64,000 nt of DNA from Nonomuraea sp. SYSU D8015 (GTDB lineage: Bacteria; Actinomycetota; Actinomycetes; Streptosporangiales; Streptosporangiaceae), in contig NZ_VJYI01000012.1 of assembly GCF_008065375.1 (NCBI RefSeq), forward strand, positions 244,356 to 308,355, written 5' to 3'. The notes under the pieces were generated by a model that was given only the letters and a program-made list of their open reading frames with translations, was not told where the DNA came from and ran no database searches. This document shows positions 28,547-37,707 of this stretch, one piece after another; the stretch's first letter is position 1, and every line of letters starts with the position of its first letter. The position numbers and the translations under genes are program-made.

Positions 28547-29554
28547 GTGGTGGAAACGCCTGCGGGAAGTAAGCGGTGCCCGGACTGTGGGGAGGACAAG
28601 GACGTCTCCGAGTTCGGGCGCAATAGGCGCATGGCCGATGGGCTGGCGCGATATTGCAAGGCATGCTTCCGGCGGCGTCACACGCAGAGTTACCGCAAGC
28701 GCGTTGAAAAGCAAGGCAAATCCGTGCGTGAGCGCGTCGAAGTGCCTGACGGGGAGAAACATTGTCCTCGTTGTGCGGAAATCAAGCCGGTCGCCGAATT
28801 CGGTAGGAACAGGTCGCACAAGGACGGGCTCACCGACTACTGCAAGCCGTGTCACAACCGGGTGATGCAGGAGAACCGCATCAAGAATCATGGCAGCACG
28901 CGCAATTACCACCTGAAACGCCGTTACGGCATTACCGAGGACGACTTCGAGCGCATGCTCGCCCAGCAGGGCGGGCTCTGCGCCATCTGCCGGGCCGTCC
29001 CCGGCACCTTCGTCGACCACTGCCACCGGACCGGGCAGGTCCGGGGCGTGCTCTGCTTCAACTGCAACAACGGGCTCGGCCACTTCGGCGACAATCTGGT
29101 GCTGCTGGAGTTGGCCGCCCTCTATCTGGACGGGGAGATTCTCTGGCCGGAGTTCGTGATCCTCCCGGAGCGGCGGCGTGGGGCCGATTCGCTTGCGCCC
29201 ACGCGGAATTACCATCTGGCGCAGCGGTATCGGCTGCGGCATGAGGATGTCGAGCGGATGGTGTCGGCTCAGCACGGGTTGTGCGTGGTGTGCTGGGATC
29301 GGCCGCCGGAGCACGTGGACCATTGTCATCGGACCGGTGATGTGCGGTATGCGTTGTGCTTGCCGTGCAATACGGGGATCGGGCAGTTCAGGGATGATCC
29401 GGGGGTGGCGTGGCGGGCGCTTTCGTATGTCGAGGGGTCCGGCCTCGAGGAATATGCGGAGGCGGAGGTTTCGGACGAGGAGTTGCGGTCGCTCATCGAG
29501 GCCGAGGAGCGTTTGCGCACCGACTTTTACACCCGGGCGGTCAGGGTGGGCTGA
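28547..29554 (+). CDS. Protein with two endonuclease VII domains and two zinc-ribbon repeats
   Basis: About 335 residues built from duplicated parts. Two N-terminal zinc modules have the pattern CPDCGEDK...YCKACF and CPRCAEIK...YCKPCH. Two recombination-endonuclease-VII domains follow: LCAICRAVP..VDHCHRTG..LCFNCN and LCVVCWDRP..VDHCHRTG..LCLPCN. Each has the His-Cys-His core and four zinc-binding Cys. The family cuts branched DNA in phage T4, but the cellular role here is unknown. Genes of this kind are often found next to pup in actinomycetes. Tandem GTG starts (28547, 28550) follow a G-rich Shine-Dalgarno 32 bp after pup. Confidence 0.85.
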   Translation: MVETPAGSKRCPDCGEDKDVSEFGRNRRMADGLARYCKACFRRRHTQSYRKRVEKQGKSVRERVEVPDGEKHCPRCAEIKPVAEFGRNRSHKDGLTDYCKPCHNRVMQENRIKNHGSTRNYHLKRRYGITEDDFERMLAQQGGLCAICRAVPGTFVDHCHRTGQVRGVLCFNCNNGLGHFGDNLVLLELAALYLDGEILWPEFVILPERRRGADSLAPTRNYHLAQRYRLRHEDVERMVSAQHGLCVVCWDRPPEHVDHCHRTGDVRYALCLPCNTGIGQFRDDPGVAWRALSYVEGSGLEEYAEAEVSDEELRSLIEAEERLRTDFYTRAVRVG

Positions 29555-29584
29555 GCCGGCCGGTTCGTCTTTGCGGTGTCCGGT

Positions 29585-30625
29585 TCATTTGCCGGGCATC
29601 GTGTAGTCGACCGCTACGCCGAGGAGGCGGACGGGGCGGTTGAGGTCGAAGCGGTCGAGGATGGCGACCGCTGTGCGGGCGAGGGTGTCGGGGTCGCTGG
29701 TGGGGGCGGGGAGTTTCGTCTGGCGGGTGCGGGTCAGGAACGGGGTGAAGCGGACCTTGACGGAGACGCGGATGGCTTCTCGGCCTGCTTCGGCGGCGTC
29801 GTGGGCGACGTGTCGGGCGAGGTCGGCGACGTGGCGGGCGATTTCGGCCGGGTCGGTGAGGTCGGTGGGGAAGGTGGTCTCGCGGCTGTGGCCGCGGGCG
29901 ATCCAGGGTGTGGTGACGACTTCGGCTTCGCCTTTGCCGAGGGCGAGGTAGCGGTACCAGGGGCCGTTGGTGGGGCCGAAGATGCCGGCCAGGTGGGCGG
30001 GGTCGGCGGCGGCGAGGTCGGCGACGGTGTGGAGGCCGAGGGCGGCGAGCTTTTTGGAGATCTTGGCGCCGATGCCCCAGAGGGCGTCGGTGGGGCGGTC
30101 GTACATGACCTCGGCCCAGTTGTCGCTGGTGAGGCGGTAGATTCCGCCTGGTTTGGCGAAGCCGGAGGCGAGTTTGGCCTGGTGTTTGTTGTCGCCGATG
30201 CCGACGGAGCAGGACAGGTCGGTACGGGTGCGTACGGCGTGCCGGAGGTCGGCGGCGAGGGCTTCGGGGTCGTCGGTGGTGGCGCCGACGAAGGCTTCGT
30301 CCCAGCCCCAGACCTCGACCTGGACGGGGAATTCGCGGAGTACGGCCATGACGCGTTCGGAGGCGGCTTCGTAGGCGGGCGGGTCGCTGGGCAGGAAGAC
30401 GGCGTCGGGGCAGCGTCTGAGCGCGGTGCGCAGCGGCATGCCGGAGTGGATGCCGCGTTCGCGGGCTTCGTAGGTGGCGGTGGCGGCGACGGTTCGGGGC
30501 TGGGTGGGGTCTCCTGAGCCGCCGACGACGACGGGTTTGCCGCGGAGTTCGGGGTGGCGGAGGAGCTCGACGGCGGCGATGAACTGGTCGAGGTCGACGT
30601 GCAGGATCCAGTCCCTGGTGGACAT
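29585..30625 (-). CDS. dinB: Y-family DNA polymerase, DinB2-like
   Basis: 346-residue translesion polymerase. HVDLDQFIAAVE holds the first catalytic Asp pair, YEARERGIHSGMPL is the fingers motif, and VEVWGWDEAFVG supplies the second Asp/Glu, in the DinB2-type context. SVGIGDNKHQAKLAS lies in the palm/thumb region. The steric-gate position, normally Phe or Tyr (DxDxFF/Y), is Ile (I16). Mycobacterial DinB2, with Leu there, readily incorporates ribonucleotides. Start is ATG 30625; the longer upstream frame is low complexity. It converges on the endonuclease VII gene. Confidence 0.9.
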   Translation of the reverse strand: MSTRDWILHVDLDQFIAAVELLRHPELRGKPVVVGGSGDPTQPRTVAATATYEARERGIHSGMPLRTALRRCPDAVFLPSDPPAYEAASERVMAVLREFPVQVEVWGWDEAFVGATTDDPEALAADLRHAVRTRTDLSCSVGIGDNKHQAKLASGFAKPGGIYRLTSDNWAEVMYDRPTDALWGIGAKISKKLAALGLHTVADLAAADPAHLAGIFGPTNGPWYRYLALGKGEAEVVTTPWIARGHSRETTFPTDLTDPAEIARHVADLARHVAHDAAEAGREAIRVSVKVRFTPFLTRTRQTKLPAPTSDPDTLARTAVAILDRFDLNRPVRLLGVAVDYTMPGK

Positions 30626-30984
30626 GGTGACCAGTATGGCCGTCTCGCGTCGGCGGAGTGGGCGATGGGTCCGGTCGGTGACGTGTCGGTGAGCGGCCCG
30701 GGACGGTGCGGGCGGTACGGGTGGGCTCGTGTCGGCTGCGGCCGGGGCGCGTCGCCGGTGGAATCCTCTGCCTGCGCGGTGCCGGTGAAGTGGGTCTGTC
30801 GGTCGCGGCGGTGCCTGAGAGGGGTCTGTGGACTGCGGTGCGGCGGAGGGGTCTGCTGGGCTGCTGTGTGCCGCTCTCGGTCGCCAGGCGGCCGCTGAAG
30901 GGCTTGTCGCCGCTCGAGGGCGCTTCTCTGGGGGGCTGGGTGTCCATCGGCCCACGGGCCCCGTGGCGGGCCCGCCCGGGCGGG
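30626..30984. other. Spacer between dinB and the sugar ABC operon
   Basis: About 360 bp of G-rich sequence on the plus strand. Both flanking genes run on the minus strand, so it must hold the dinB promoter and the end of the sugar operon. I see no gene, no clear hairpin and no long repeat. Confidence 0.35.
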
Positions 30985-32034
30985 TCAGGGGGTGGGGAGG
31001 AGGTCGCCGTTGCGGTAGAGGAGGGAGCGGCGGGGCACGGCCCAGGCGGGTGTGCCGATGGGGGGTTCGTCGCCTTCGGGGACGACGAGCTGGATGAGGG
31101 TGTCGGGGGATTCGAGGGTGACGAGGGTGTGGGTGCCGAGGTTCTCCAGGACGGAGATCCGGCCGGGGAAGGCGTCGGGCCGTTCGGTGGGGGACAGGTC
31201 CATGTACTCGGGGCGTACGCCGTAGGTGACGTGGTCGCCGGGGGCGAGGCCGGGCGGGGTGGGGAAGGTGGCGCCGGCCACGTGCAGGGCGGTGGGGGTG
31301 ACCTGGGCGGGGAGGAGGTTCATGGGGGTGGAGCCGATGAACGAGGCGACGAAGGTGGTGGCGGGCCGGTGGAAGATCTCGGCGGGGGTGCCGATCTGGA
31401 TCATGCGGCCTTGGGACATGACGGCGATGCGGTCGGCGAGTGCGAGGGCTTCGGCCTGGTCGTGGGTGACGAAGACGGTGGTGACGGCGAGTTCGCGCTG
31501 CAGGCGTTTGAGGAAGGTGCGGGCTTCGAGGCGGAGCCGGGCGTCGAGGTTGGAGAGGGGTTCGTCGAAGAGGAAGGCGGCGGGGTGGCAGGCGATGGCG
31601 CGGGCGAGGGCGACGCGCTGCTGCTGGCCGCCGGACAGGGCGCCGGGGCGGCGGTGGAGGAGTTCGGTGAGGCTGAGCCGGGCGGCGACCTCGGCGGCTG
31701 TGGTGTTCCGCTGGGCGCGGGGGACCTTCTTGATGCGCAGCGGGTAGGCGATGTTGTCGGTGACGTCCATGTGGGGGAAGACCGCGTAGTCCTGGAAGAC
31801 CATGGCGAGGTCGCGGTCGCCGGGCGGGAGCCTGGTGACGTCTCTGTCGTCGATGCGGATGGTGCCGGAGGTGGGGGTCTCCAGGCCGGCGATGGAGCGC
31901 AGGAGCGTGGTCTTGCCGCAGCCGGAGGGGCCGAGGAGGGCGAAGAACTCGCCGTCGGCCATGGTGAGGTCGATGCCGTCGAGGGCGCGGACGCCGCCGG
32001 GGAACACCTTGGTCAGGCCGTTCAGGGAGATCAC
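30985..32034 (-). CDS. ABC transporter ATPase, MalK/UgpC-like
   Basis: 349-residue ATPase of a carbohydrate-type importer. Walker A is GPSGCGKTT, the signature LSGGQQQR, Walker B AFLFDEPLSNLD and the switch TVFVTHDQ. The C-terminal third is a TOBE-like regulatory domain (IGTPAEIFHRP, YGVRPEYMDL). Start GTG 32034 overlaps the upstream permease stop in GTGA, so translation is coupled. Operon order is binding protein, permease, permease, ATPase, all on the minus strand. Many sugar importers of actinomycetes share one ATPase; this one has its own. Confidence 0.92.
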   Translation of the reverse strand: MISLNGLTKVFPGGVRALDGIDLTMADGEFFALLGPSGCGKTTLLRSIAGLETPTSGTIRIDDRDVTRLPPGDRDLAMVFQDYAVFPHMDVTDNIAYPLRIKKVPRAQRNTTAAEVAARLSLTELLHRRPGALSGGQQQRVALARAIACHPAAFLFDEPLSNLDARLRLEARTFLKRLQRELAVTTVFVTHDQAEALALADRIAVMSQGRMIQIGTPAEIFHRPATTFVASFIGSTPMNLLPAQVTPTALHVAGATFPTPPGLAPGDHVTYGVRPEYMDLSPTERPDAFPGRISVLENLGTHTLVTLESPDTLIQLVVPEGDEPPIGTPAWAVPRRSLLYRNGDLLPTP

Positions 32035-32849
32035 CGCTTGATTCCTCCGTGGAAGCGGAAACCGTACCGGTGGGAGACGAACAGGTACATCGCCACGACG
32101 GGCAGCGAGTACAGCAGCGAGAAGGTGGAGATGAGGTCGAGCCTGGGCGCGCCGCCCTCGGTGTAGAGGGTGTAGAGGATGACGGAGCCGGGGGCCTTCT
32201 CGGGGTCGCGCAGCAGGATGAACTGGAACAGGAAGCCGCCCCAGACGCTCGCCAGCGCCCACACGGCGATGGTGGCGAGGCCGGGGCGGACGAGCGGGAT
32301 GACGATGTGGCGCAGGATCTGCAGGGGTGAGGCGCCGAAGACGCGGGCGGACTCCTCGTACGAGGTGGGCGTCTCGTCCATGAAGTCCTTCAGTATGAAG
32401 ATCGCGGCCGGGAGGAGGCCGCCGGAGACGACGAGGACGACGCCGAGGTGGGTGTCGATGAGGTCGAGCCGGGTGGCCAGCTCGAAGATCGGCACCATGG
32501 CGGCGGTGCCGGTGACGACGGACGACAGCAGCAGGAGCACGTAGAGGAGGATGTCGCGGCCCGGCACGCGGACTCTGGACAGGGCGTAGGCGGCGAGGGC
32601 GGCCAGGACGACGACGAGCGCGGCCGCGCCGCCGCCCTGGATGAGGGAGTTGCGGATGGAGCCGAGCGCGTACGGGTTGTCGAGGATGGCGGCGAAGTTG
32701 CGCAGCGTGAAGTCGGGGATGGAGGTGGTGATCGTCGGGGTGTCGTCGAAGGGGGCGCTGGCCAGCCAGAGCATGGGCAGTGTGAAGAAGGCGAGGACGA
32801 CGGCGATGAACACGGTGGCGGCGAGCCTGCCGAGGACGTGGCGGATCAT
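32031..32849 (-). CDS. ABC sugar permease, MalG/UgpE-like
   Basis: 272 residues with six membrane helices. The EAA docking loop is near YEESARVFGASPLQILRHIV. Start ATG 32849 lies in an ATGA overlap with the preceding permease stop, and the stop overlaps the ATPase start, so all three cytosolic/membrane subunits are translationally linked. The substrate class is probably mono- or oligosaccharide, inferred from the family 1 binding protein of the operon. Confidence 0.9.
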   Translation of the reverse strand: MIRHVLGRLAATVFIAVVLAFFTLPMLWLASAPFDDTPTITTSIPDFTLRNFAAILDNPYALGSIRNSLIQGGGAAALVVVLAALAAYALSRVRVPGRDILLYVLLLLSSVVTGTAAMVPIFELATRLDLIDTHLGVVLVVSGGLLPAAIFILKDFMDETPTSYEESARVFGASPLQILRHIVIPLVRPGLATIAVWALASVWGGFLFQFILLRDPEKAPGSVILYTLYTEGGAPRLDLISTFSLLYSLPVVAMYLFVSHRYGFRFHGGIKR

Positions 32850-33772
32850 GCGGGCGGGCCTCCGGCGGCCGCGACCTCCTGCTGGCGGCGCCGGCCGCGC
32901 AGCAGCCGCAGGTACGCGAGCGCGAACACGAGGTTGATCAGCAGGATGAGGAAGGAGATGGCGGCGCCGACGCCGAGTTGGCCGTCGCGGAGCGCGACGC
33001 GGTAGACGTACACGGGCAGGATCTCCGAGCGGCCCTCGGGGCCGCCGCCGGTGAGGACGAACGGGGTGAAGTCGTTGAACGTCCACAGGCTGATGAGTAG
33101 CAGGTTCGTCAGGATGTGGCGTCTGAGGTGAGGGAAGACCACGTCGCGCAGCTGCTGGGGGACGCCGGCGCCGGCGAGGCGGGCGGTCTCCAGGTGGGAG
33201 GGCGGCACGTTCTCCAGCGCGGCGGAGTAGAGCATCATCGAGAACGCGGTGCCGCGCCACACGTTGAAGATGATGATCGACAGCAGCGGGTAGTCGAGCA
33301 GCCAGGCGAAGCCGGGGGTGTGCAGGAGGGCGTTGAGTGTGCCGTCGTCGCGGTCGAGCAGGGCGAACCACAGGAATCCGACGACGGTGCTGGGCAGGAT
33401 CCACGACAGGAGCACGACGCCCTCGACGACGCGGCGCAGGGGGCCGGTGCGGCTGCGCAGGATCCAGGCGAGGGCGAAGCCGAGCCCGGCCTGGCCGATG
33501 ATGGCCGAGCCGCCGACGTAGAGGATCGTCAGCCACAGCGAGGTGAGGAAGCGGGGGTCCTCGAGCGCGCCGGTGTAGTTGTCGAGGCCGACGACCTGCG
33601 GGTTGGCGGCGGCGAGGCCGGTGAGCCGGTAGTCGGTCAGCCCGAGGTAGATGGTCCACAGTGCGGGGAAGACGAGGAAGACGGCGATGAGGACGAGGGC
33701 GGGCAGGACGAACGCGACCGCCCTGCCCCTTCCCAGTCCCGCGGCGTCAGCCGCCGACGTTGGCCGCGCCAC
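32846..33772 (-). CDS. ABC sugar permease, MalF/UgpA-like
   Basis: 308 residues with six membrane helices and the EAA-type loop at HLETARLAGAGVPQQLRDVV. WNFND-like text (SLWTFNDFTPFVLTGGGP) is typical of this permease class. The likely GTG start at 33772 overlaps the end of the binding-protein gene by 26 bp. No other in-frame start lies close downstream before the first helix, so I accept the overlap. Confidence 0.88.
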   Translation of the reverse strand: MARPTSAADAAGLGRGRAVAFVLPALVLIAVFLVFPALWTIYLGLTDYRLTGLAAANPQVVGLDNYTGALEDPRFLTSLWLTILYVGGSAIIGQAGLGFALAWILRSRTGPLRRVVEGVVLLSWILPSTVVGFLWFALLDRDDGTLNALLHTPGFAWLLDYPLLSIIIFNVWRGTAFSMMLYSAALENVPPSHLETARLAGAGVPQQLRDVVFPHLRRHILTNLLLISLWTFNDFTPFVLTGGGPEGRSEILPVYVYRVALRDGQLGVGAAISFLILLINLVFALAYLRLLRGRRRQQEVAAAGGPPA

Positions 33773-35132
33773 CGACCAGTCCCTCCAGTTTGGCCTGGTA
33801 GGCGGCGGCCGCCTCGTCGGCGCTCTTGCCGCCGACGACGGCTGCGGTGGCCTCCTGGAGCGCGGCCGACACCTGCGGATAGACGGCCAGGCCGGGGCGG
33901 TAGGCGGTGATGGGCAGCACCTCGTCGGCGATGTACTTCAGCATGGGGTCGGCGGTGAGCACCTCGTCGTTGACGTCGGTGCGGGCGCTGATGCGCACCT
34001 GCCCGGCCTGCTCGGCCTTGATGGCCTCCGGTGAGTGCATGAAGGCCAGCAGCTCCCAGGCGAGCTTGGGGTTCTTGGAGAACGGGTTCAGCACGCGTAC
34101 GGCGCCGCCGGACATGCTGACGAAGTCCTGGCCGCGGATGCCGCCGCCGGGCTGCTTGGCGGGGATCCTGGCGTAGCCGACGGCCTGGTCGCGGTCTTTC
34201 ATGGGGGCGACGCCGGCGGTGGGCTCGATGACGGAGCGCCAGAAGTAGTCGCCCTCGGCCAGGATGCCGATCTTGCCGGCGGCGAACTGGGCGAAGGACT
34301 TGTCGCGGCCCTTGGCCTCCTGCTGGAGTTTGGGGTCGCCGAGGCCGCTGCCGCCGTAGATCTGCTGGTAGAAGCCGAGCACGTCCTTCATGGGCTGGGA
34401 GGCGCCGGTCCACTTGCCGGCGGCGTAGATCTCCGCGCCGGCGCCGGCGAGCAGCGGGAGCACGCCCTGCATGGTGGTGGCCTCGCCCATGGCGGTGCCG
34501 GCGTTGATCTGGATGGGGACGGGCACGCCGGCGGCCTTCAGCTTGGTGCCCGCGTCGATGATCTCCTGCCAGCTCTTGGGCTGCCACTGCTCCGGCAGCC
34601 CGGCCTTCTTGAACAGGGTCTTGTTGTAGAACAGGACGCGGCCGTCGGTGCCCTGCGGCAGGCCGTACTTCTTGCCGTCGAAGATGCCGAGCCCCTGCAC
34701 GGCCTGCGGGATCTGCGACCAGCCCTCCCACTGGTCGGCGGCGGCGCCGCCGACCTCGGCCAGCGGCTGGATGTAGCCGGCCTGGGCGAACTCGCCGACC
34801 CAGATGCCGTCGACGTCGATGACGTCGGCGCCGGTCCTCGACTTGAGGTCGAGCGCGATCTTCGTCTTGTACTGCTCGTCGTCGACGCCGTTGCCCTGGA
34901 ACAGCACCTTGACGTTCGGGTGGGTCTTCTCGAACTCGGGGATCACCCACTGCTTGATCCAGGTGGCCGACTCGGAGTTCTTGCCGCCCTGGATGGAGTT
35001 GGCGGCGATGGTCAGGGTGACGCTGCCCCCGCCGGAGTCCGTGCCGGAGCCGGATCCGCAGGAGGTGAGGGCGAGGGCGGCGAGTAAGAGTGTCGGGGCG
35101 GCGATCACCGCAGGTCGGCTGGGGAATCGCAT
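33747..35132 (-). CDS. Extracellular sugar-binding lipoprotein (SBP family 1)
   Basis: 461 residues. The signal peptide ends in ALTSC, a lipobox, followed by a Gly/Ser linker. The mature protein starts with VTLTIAANS and has WIKQWVIPEFEKTHPNVKV, typical of SBP_bac_1. It binds a carbohydrate outside the cell for the permeases encoded downstream. Start ATG 35132 has AGGAGG 6 nt upstream. The very long open frame that continues upstream to 37124 is an artefact of composition. Divergent from prcB. The ligand is unknown. Confidence 0.92.
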   Translation of the reverse strand: MRFPSRPAVIAAPTLLLAALALTSCGSGSGTDSGGGSVTLTIAANSIQGGKNSESATWIKQWVIPEFEKTHPNVKVLFQGNGVDDEQYKTKIALDLKSRTGADVIDVDGIWVGEFAQAGYIQPLAEVGGAAADQWEGWSQIPQAVQGLGIFDGKKYGLPQGTDGRVLFYNKTLFKKAGLPEQWQPKSWQEIIDAGTKLKAAGVPVPIQINAGTAMGEATTMQGVLPLLAGAGAEIYAAGKWTGASQPMKDVLGFYQQIYGGSGLGDPKLQQEAKGRDKSFAQFAAGKIGILAEGDYFWRSVIEPTAGVAPMKDRDQAVGYARIPAKQPGGGIRGQDFVSMSGGAVRVLNPFSKNPKLAWELLAFMHSPEAIKAEQAGQVRISARTDVNDEVLTADPMLKYIADEVLPITAYRPGLAVYPQVSAALQEATAAVVGGKSADEAAAAYQAKLEGLVGGAANVGG

Positions 35133-35289
35133 GTCGGCCTCCTGTTCAGGACGTGCAGACATACCGACAATCGCATGGCCGGTGGCGGGCGTAAAGAAAC
35201 GATCTGAACACGGGGACGGCGGCGGGTGAGGCGGGGGAGGGTTCGCCGTGAGCTGATCGAGGGAAGTGCAGACAGCAACGCAACATGAG

Positions 35290-35302
35290 TAGGGTCGCCC
35301 TA
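35290..35302 (+). promoter_or_regulatory. Palindrome overlapping a likely -10 element upstream of prcB
   Basis: TAGGG-TCG-CCCTA is a perfect 5-3-5 palindrome. Its first six bases, TAGGGT, fit an actinomycete -10 hexamer 36 bp before the GTG of prcB, so a bound repressor would block the promoter. GGGAGGGA at about 35318 is the ribosome-binding site. Confidence 0.4.
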
Positions 35303-35330
35303 GGAACAGTGACGATTGGGAGGGAGTCGC

Positions 35331-36179
35331 GTGGCATCGCACAGGGATCTGCCCGTCGGCTTGGTGAACCAGCTTTTCCGTAACACCGGGAGCTCCTCGT
35401 TCACGGAGTTTGTGAGCTCGTATGCGCCGGAGCTGCTCCCCCGGCGGGATGAGGTTCTGGCCACCCCCATCGGCGACCAGGTGCCGCACGCGACCACGAT
35501 CGTGGCCGCCACCTTCGACGGTGGCGTGGTCATGGCGGGCGACCGGCGGGCGACCTCCGGCAACATCATCTCGCAGCGCGACGTGGAGAAGGTGTTCCGG
35601 GCCGACGACTACTCGTGCATGGGCATCGCGGGCACGGCCAGCACGGGCATCGAGTTCGCCCGGCTGTTCCGCGTGGAGCTGGAGCACTACGAGAAGCTCG
35701 AAGGCCGGGCCATGTCGGTGGCGGGCAAGGCCAACCGGCTGGCCACCATGATCAGGGGCAATCTGGCCATGGCGATGCAGGGGCTGGTGGTGGTGCCGCT
35801 GTTCGCGGCCTACGACCCCGACAAGGACGAGGGGCGCATCTTCAGCTATGACGTGGCGGGCGGGCCGTACGAGCGGGAGAGGTTCGACGCGATCGGCTCT
35901 GGCTCGATCTTCGCCCGCGGGGCGCTGAAGAAGCTCTACCGCGACGGCGCGTCGGCGGACGACATGGCGATGACGCTGATCCAGGCGCTCTACGACGCGG
36001 CCGACGACGACTCGGCGACCGGCGGTCCCGACGTGACGAGGAAGATCTGGCCGATCGTGGGGATCATCGACGCCGACGGCTTCCGCCGCCTGACCGACGA
36101 GCAGGTCTCCGGCTACGTCAACCAGATGCTGGAAGCCCGCCTGATCTCGCCTGACGGCCCCATCGCCCCGCTGCGCTAG
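35331..36179 (+). CDS. prcB: 20S proteasome beta subunit
   Basis: 282-residue precursor of the catalytic subunit. A propeptide of about 54 residues is removed autocatalytically, exposing T55 in PHA-TTIVAATFDGG as the N-terminal nucleophile. VVMAGDRRAT contains the active-site Asp/Arg, and the catalytic Lys lies downstream in the RDVEKVFRADD segment. Forms the two inner heptameric rings. Start GTG 35331 was chosen because GGGAGGGA precedes it; the frame also has a TTG at 35316. prcA begins 15 bp after the stop, so the two are co-translated in one operon. Confidence 0.96.
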   Translation: MASHRDLPVGLVNQLFRNTGSSSFTEFVSSYAPELLPRRDEVLATPIGDQVPHATTIVAATFDGGVVMAGDRRATSGNIISQRDVEKVFRADDYSCMGIAGTASTGIEFARLFRVELEHYEKLEGRAMSVAGKANRLATMIRGNLAMAMQGLVVVPLFAAYDPDKDEGRIFSYDVAGGPYERERFDAIGSGSIFARGALKKLYRDGASADDMAMTLIQALYDAADDDSATGGPDVTRKIWPIVGIIDADGFRRLTDEQVSGYVNQMLEARLISPDGPIAPLR

Positions 36180-36194
36180 AAAGGACCATCGCCT

Positions 36195-36986
36195 GTGTCC
36201 ATGCCTTTCGGATATGCGTCCCCTGAGCAGATCATGCGGGACAAGGCCGACTACGCGCGCAAGGGCATCGCGCGGGGCCGGTCCGTCGTCGTGCTGCAGT
36301 ACGTCGACGGCATCCTGTTCGTCGCGCCCAACCCGTCGCGGGCGCTGCACAAGATCAGCGAGATCTACGACCGCATCGGGTTCGCGGCCGTGGGCCGCTA
36401 CAACGAGTTCGAGGAGCTGCGGCTCGGCGGCATCCGCTACGCCGACATCAACGGCTACACCTACGACCGCTCCGACGTGACCGGCCGGGGCCTGGCCAAC
36501 CTCTACGCCTCCAACCTGGGCCGCATCTTCACCGAGTCGATCAAGTCGCTCGAGGTGGAGGTCGTGGTCGCCGAGGTGGGCGAGACCAAGGACGGCGACG
36601 CGATCTACCGGCTGACGTTCGACGGGTCGGTGTTCGACGAGCACGGCTTCGCCGCGATGGGCGGCCAGGCGGAGGCCGTGGCCGGCCGGCTCAAGGAGCG
36701 CTACCGCGAGTCGATGTCGCTGGCCGACGCGTTGGAGGTGGCGCTGACGGCGCTCACGGAGCCGGGCGGGGAGCGGCCGCCGGTGGGGCAGCTGGAGGTG
36801 GCGGTGCTCGACCGCAACCGGGAGCACCGCAAGTTCCTGCGGCTGACGGGAGCGCGCCTGGAGCGCCTGCTCGCCCAGACCACCACCCCGCAGCCCGCCA
36901 GCCCTCCCGCGTCGTCCGGCTCCGGCGACACTCCGCCGCCCACGGGCCCGGAGGGGCCGGTGGACGACGGCTCCTCGCCGCTGTAA
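36195..36986 (+). CDS. prcA: 20S proteasome alpha subunit
   Basis: 263 residues. Forms the outer heptameric rings and the gate of the proteasome. The N-terminus (SMPFGYASPEQIMRDKADYA) is the conserved gating/H0 segment, and KGIARGRSVVVL starts the sandwich fold. The C-terminal 35 residues are a Pro/Ser/Gly-rich acidic tail not needed for the fold. The Arc C-terminal Tyr motif docks between neighbouring alpha subunits. GTG start with AAAGGA upstream. A repeat-rich spacer follows. Confidence 0.96.
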   Translation: MSMPFGYASPEQIMRDKADYARKGIARGRSVVVLQYVDGILFVAPNPSRALHKISEIYDRIGFAAVGRYNEFEELRLGGIRYADINGYTYDRSDVTGRGLANLYASNLGRIFTESIKSLEVEVVVAEVGETKDGDAIYRLTFDGSVFDEHGFAAMGGQAEAVAGRLKERYRESMSLADALEVALTALTEPGGERPPVGQLEVAVLDRNREHRKFLRLTGARLERLLAQTTTPQPASPPASSGSGDTPPPTGPEGPVDDGSSPL

Positions 36987-37707
36987 GGCTCCTTCCCGGC
37001 TCCGGCGGCGGGGCCGCTGCCCGGGCGCCGGGGGTCGCGGCCGGGTGTCCGTTTCTGCGTGCGGCCTGCGGCGCGGCGTCCAAAGGGCGGCGAGGACGTC
37101 CAAGAGGCTTTGAGGACGTCTCACGAGCGTCTGGGGACGTCGTCAGGAGCGCCTGGGACGTCTCACGAGCGTTCTGGGGACGTCCCAAGGGCCTCTGAGG
37201 ACGCCAAAGGAGCGTCTGAGCGGCGCCCACTCCGCGAGCCGCACGTTGCGCCCGGCCACGCGCCGCCGCCCACGGGTCGGCTCACCGTTAGCGTCGCCAG
37301 ACCCCGTCCGGTGCCGCTCGGCGTCCAGCGCCCCAGTGCCGCGCAGCGTCGAGCGGTGGCCGGTGGCGCTCGGCGTCGGGCGGTGGCCGGTGCCGACGGG
37401 GTCCTCACTTGCGTCACTGACGCCTCAGTGGCGTTATCCGACATTGCGCGCCTGCGAGGTTCGGCCGCCCAGTCCTGTGTCGTGAGCAGCGGGCTGCGAG
37501 GGTCCCCCTGGAGGAGCTTTGAGCGCCGTGCGGGATCAGGGCGGCAGGCGCCCTGGTCCGGTGCCGTAGGGGCGCTCTAGGCCGCCCCACGCGCGGCATG
37601 TGCGGTGTCCGGTCGATGGAGTCGGCGCGTCGAGCCGGTCATGGGATGTGATCTGTATCACCGGCCCGGTCCCGAACCGCGGGGCAAGATCGAGGATCTC
37701 AGAATCC
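36987..37707. repeat. Spacer with a degenerate ~22-24-bp repeat array
   Basis: From about 37078 to 37215 the motif GAGGACGTCTCACGAGCG recurs about six times with substitutions and small indels (variants include GGACGTCCAAGAGGC and GGACGTCCCAAGGGCC). From 37310 to 37400 a second degenerate unit built on GGTGCCG/CGGTGGCC appears. Translation in any frame gives low-complexity text, so no gene is called. Confidence 0.6.

Noticed and set aside
33747..37124. 1,125-residue minus-strand open frame covering the sugar-binding protein and prcBA
   Set aside because: Only the part from 35132 down reads as a protein with lipobox and Shine-Dalgarno. The upstream half is the antisense of prcB and prcA and has no domain.
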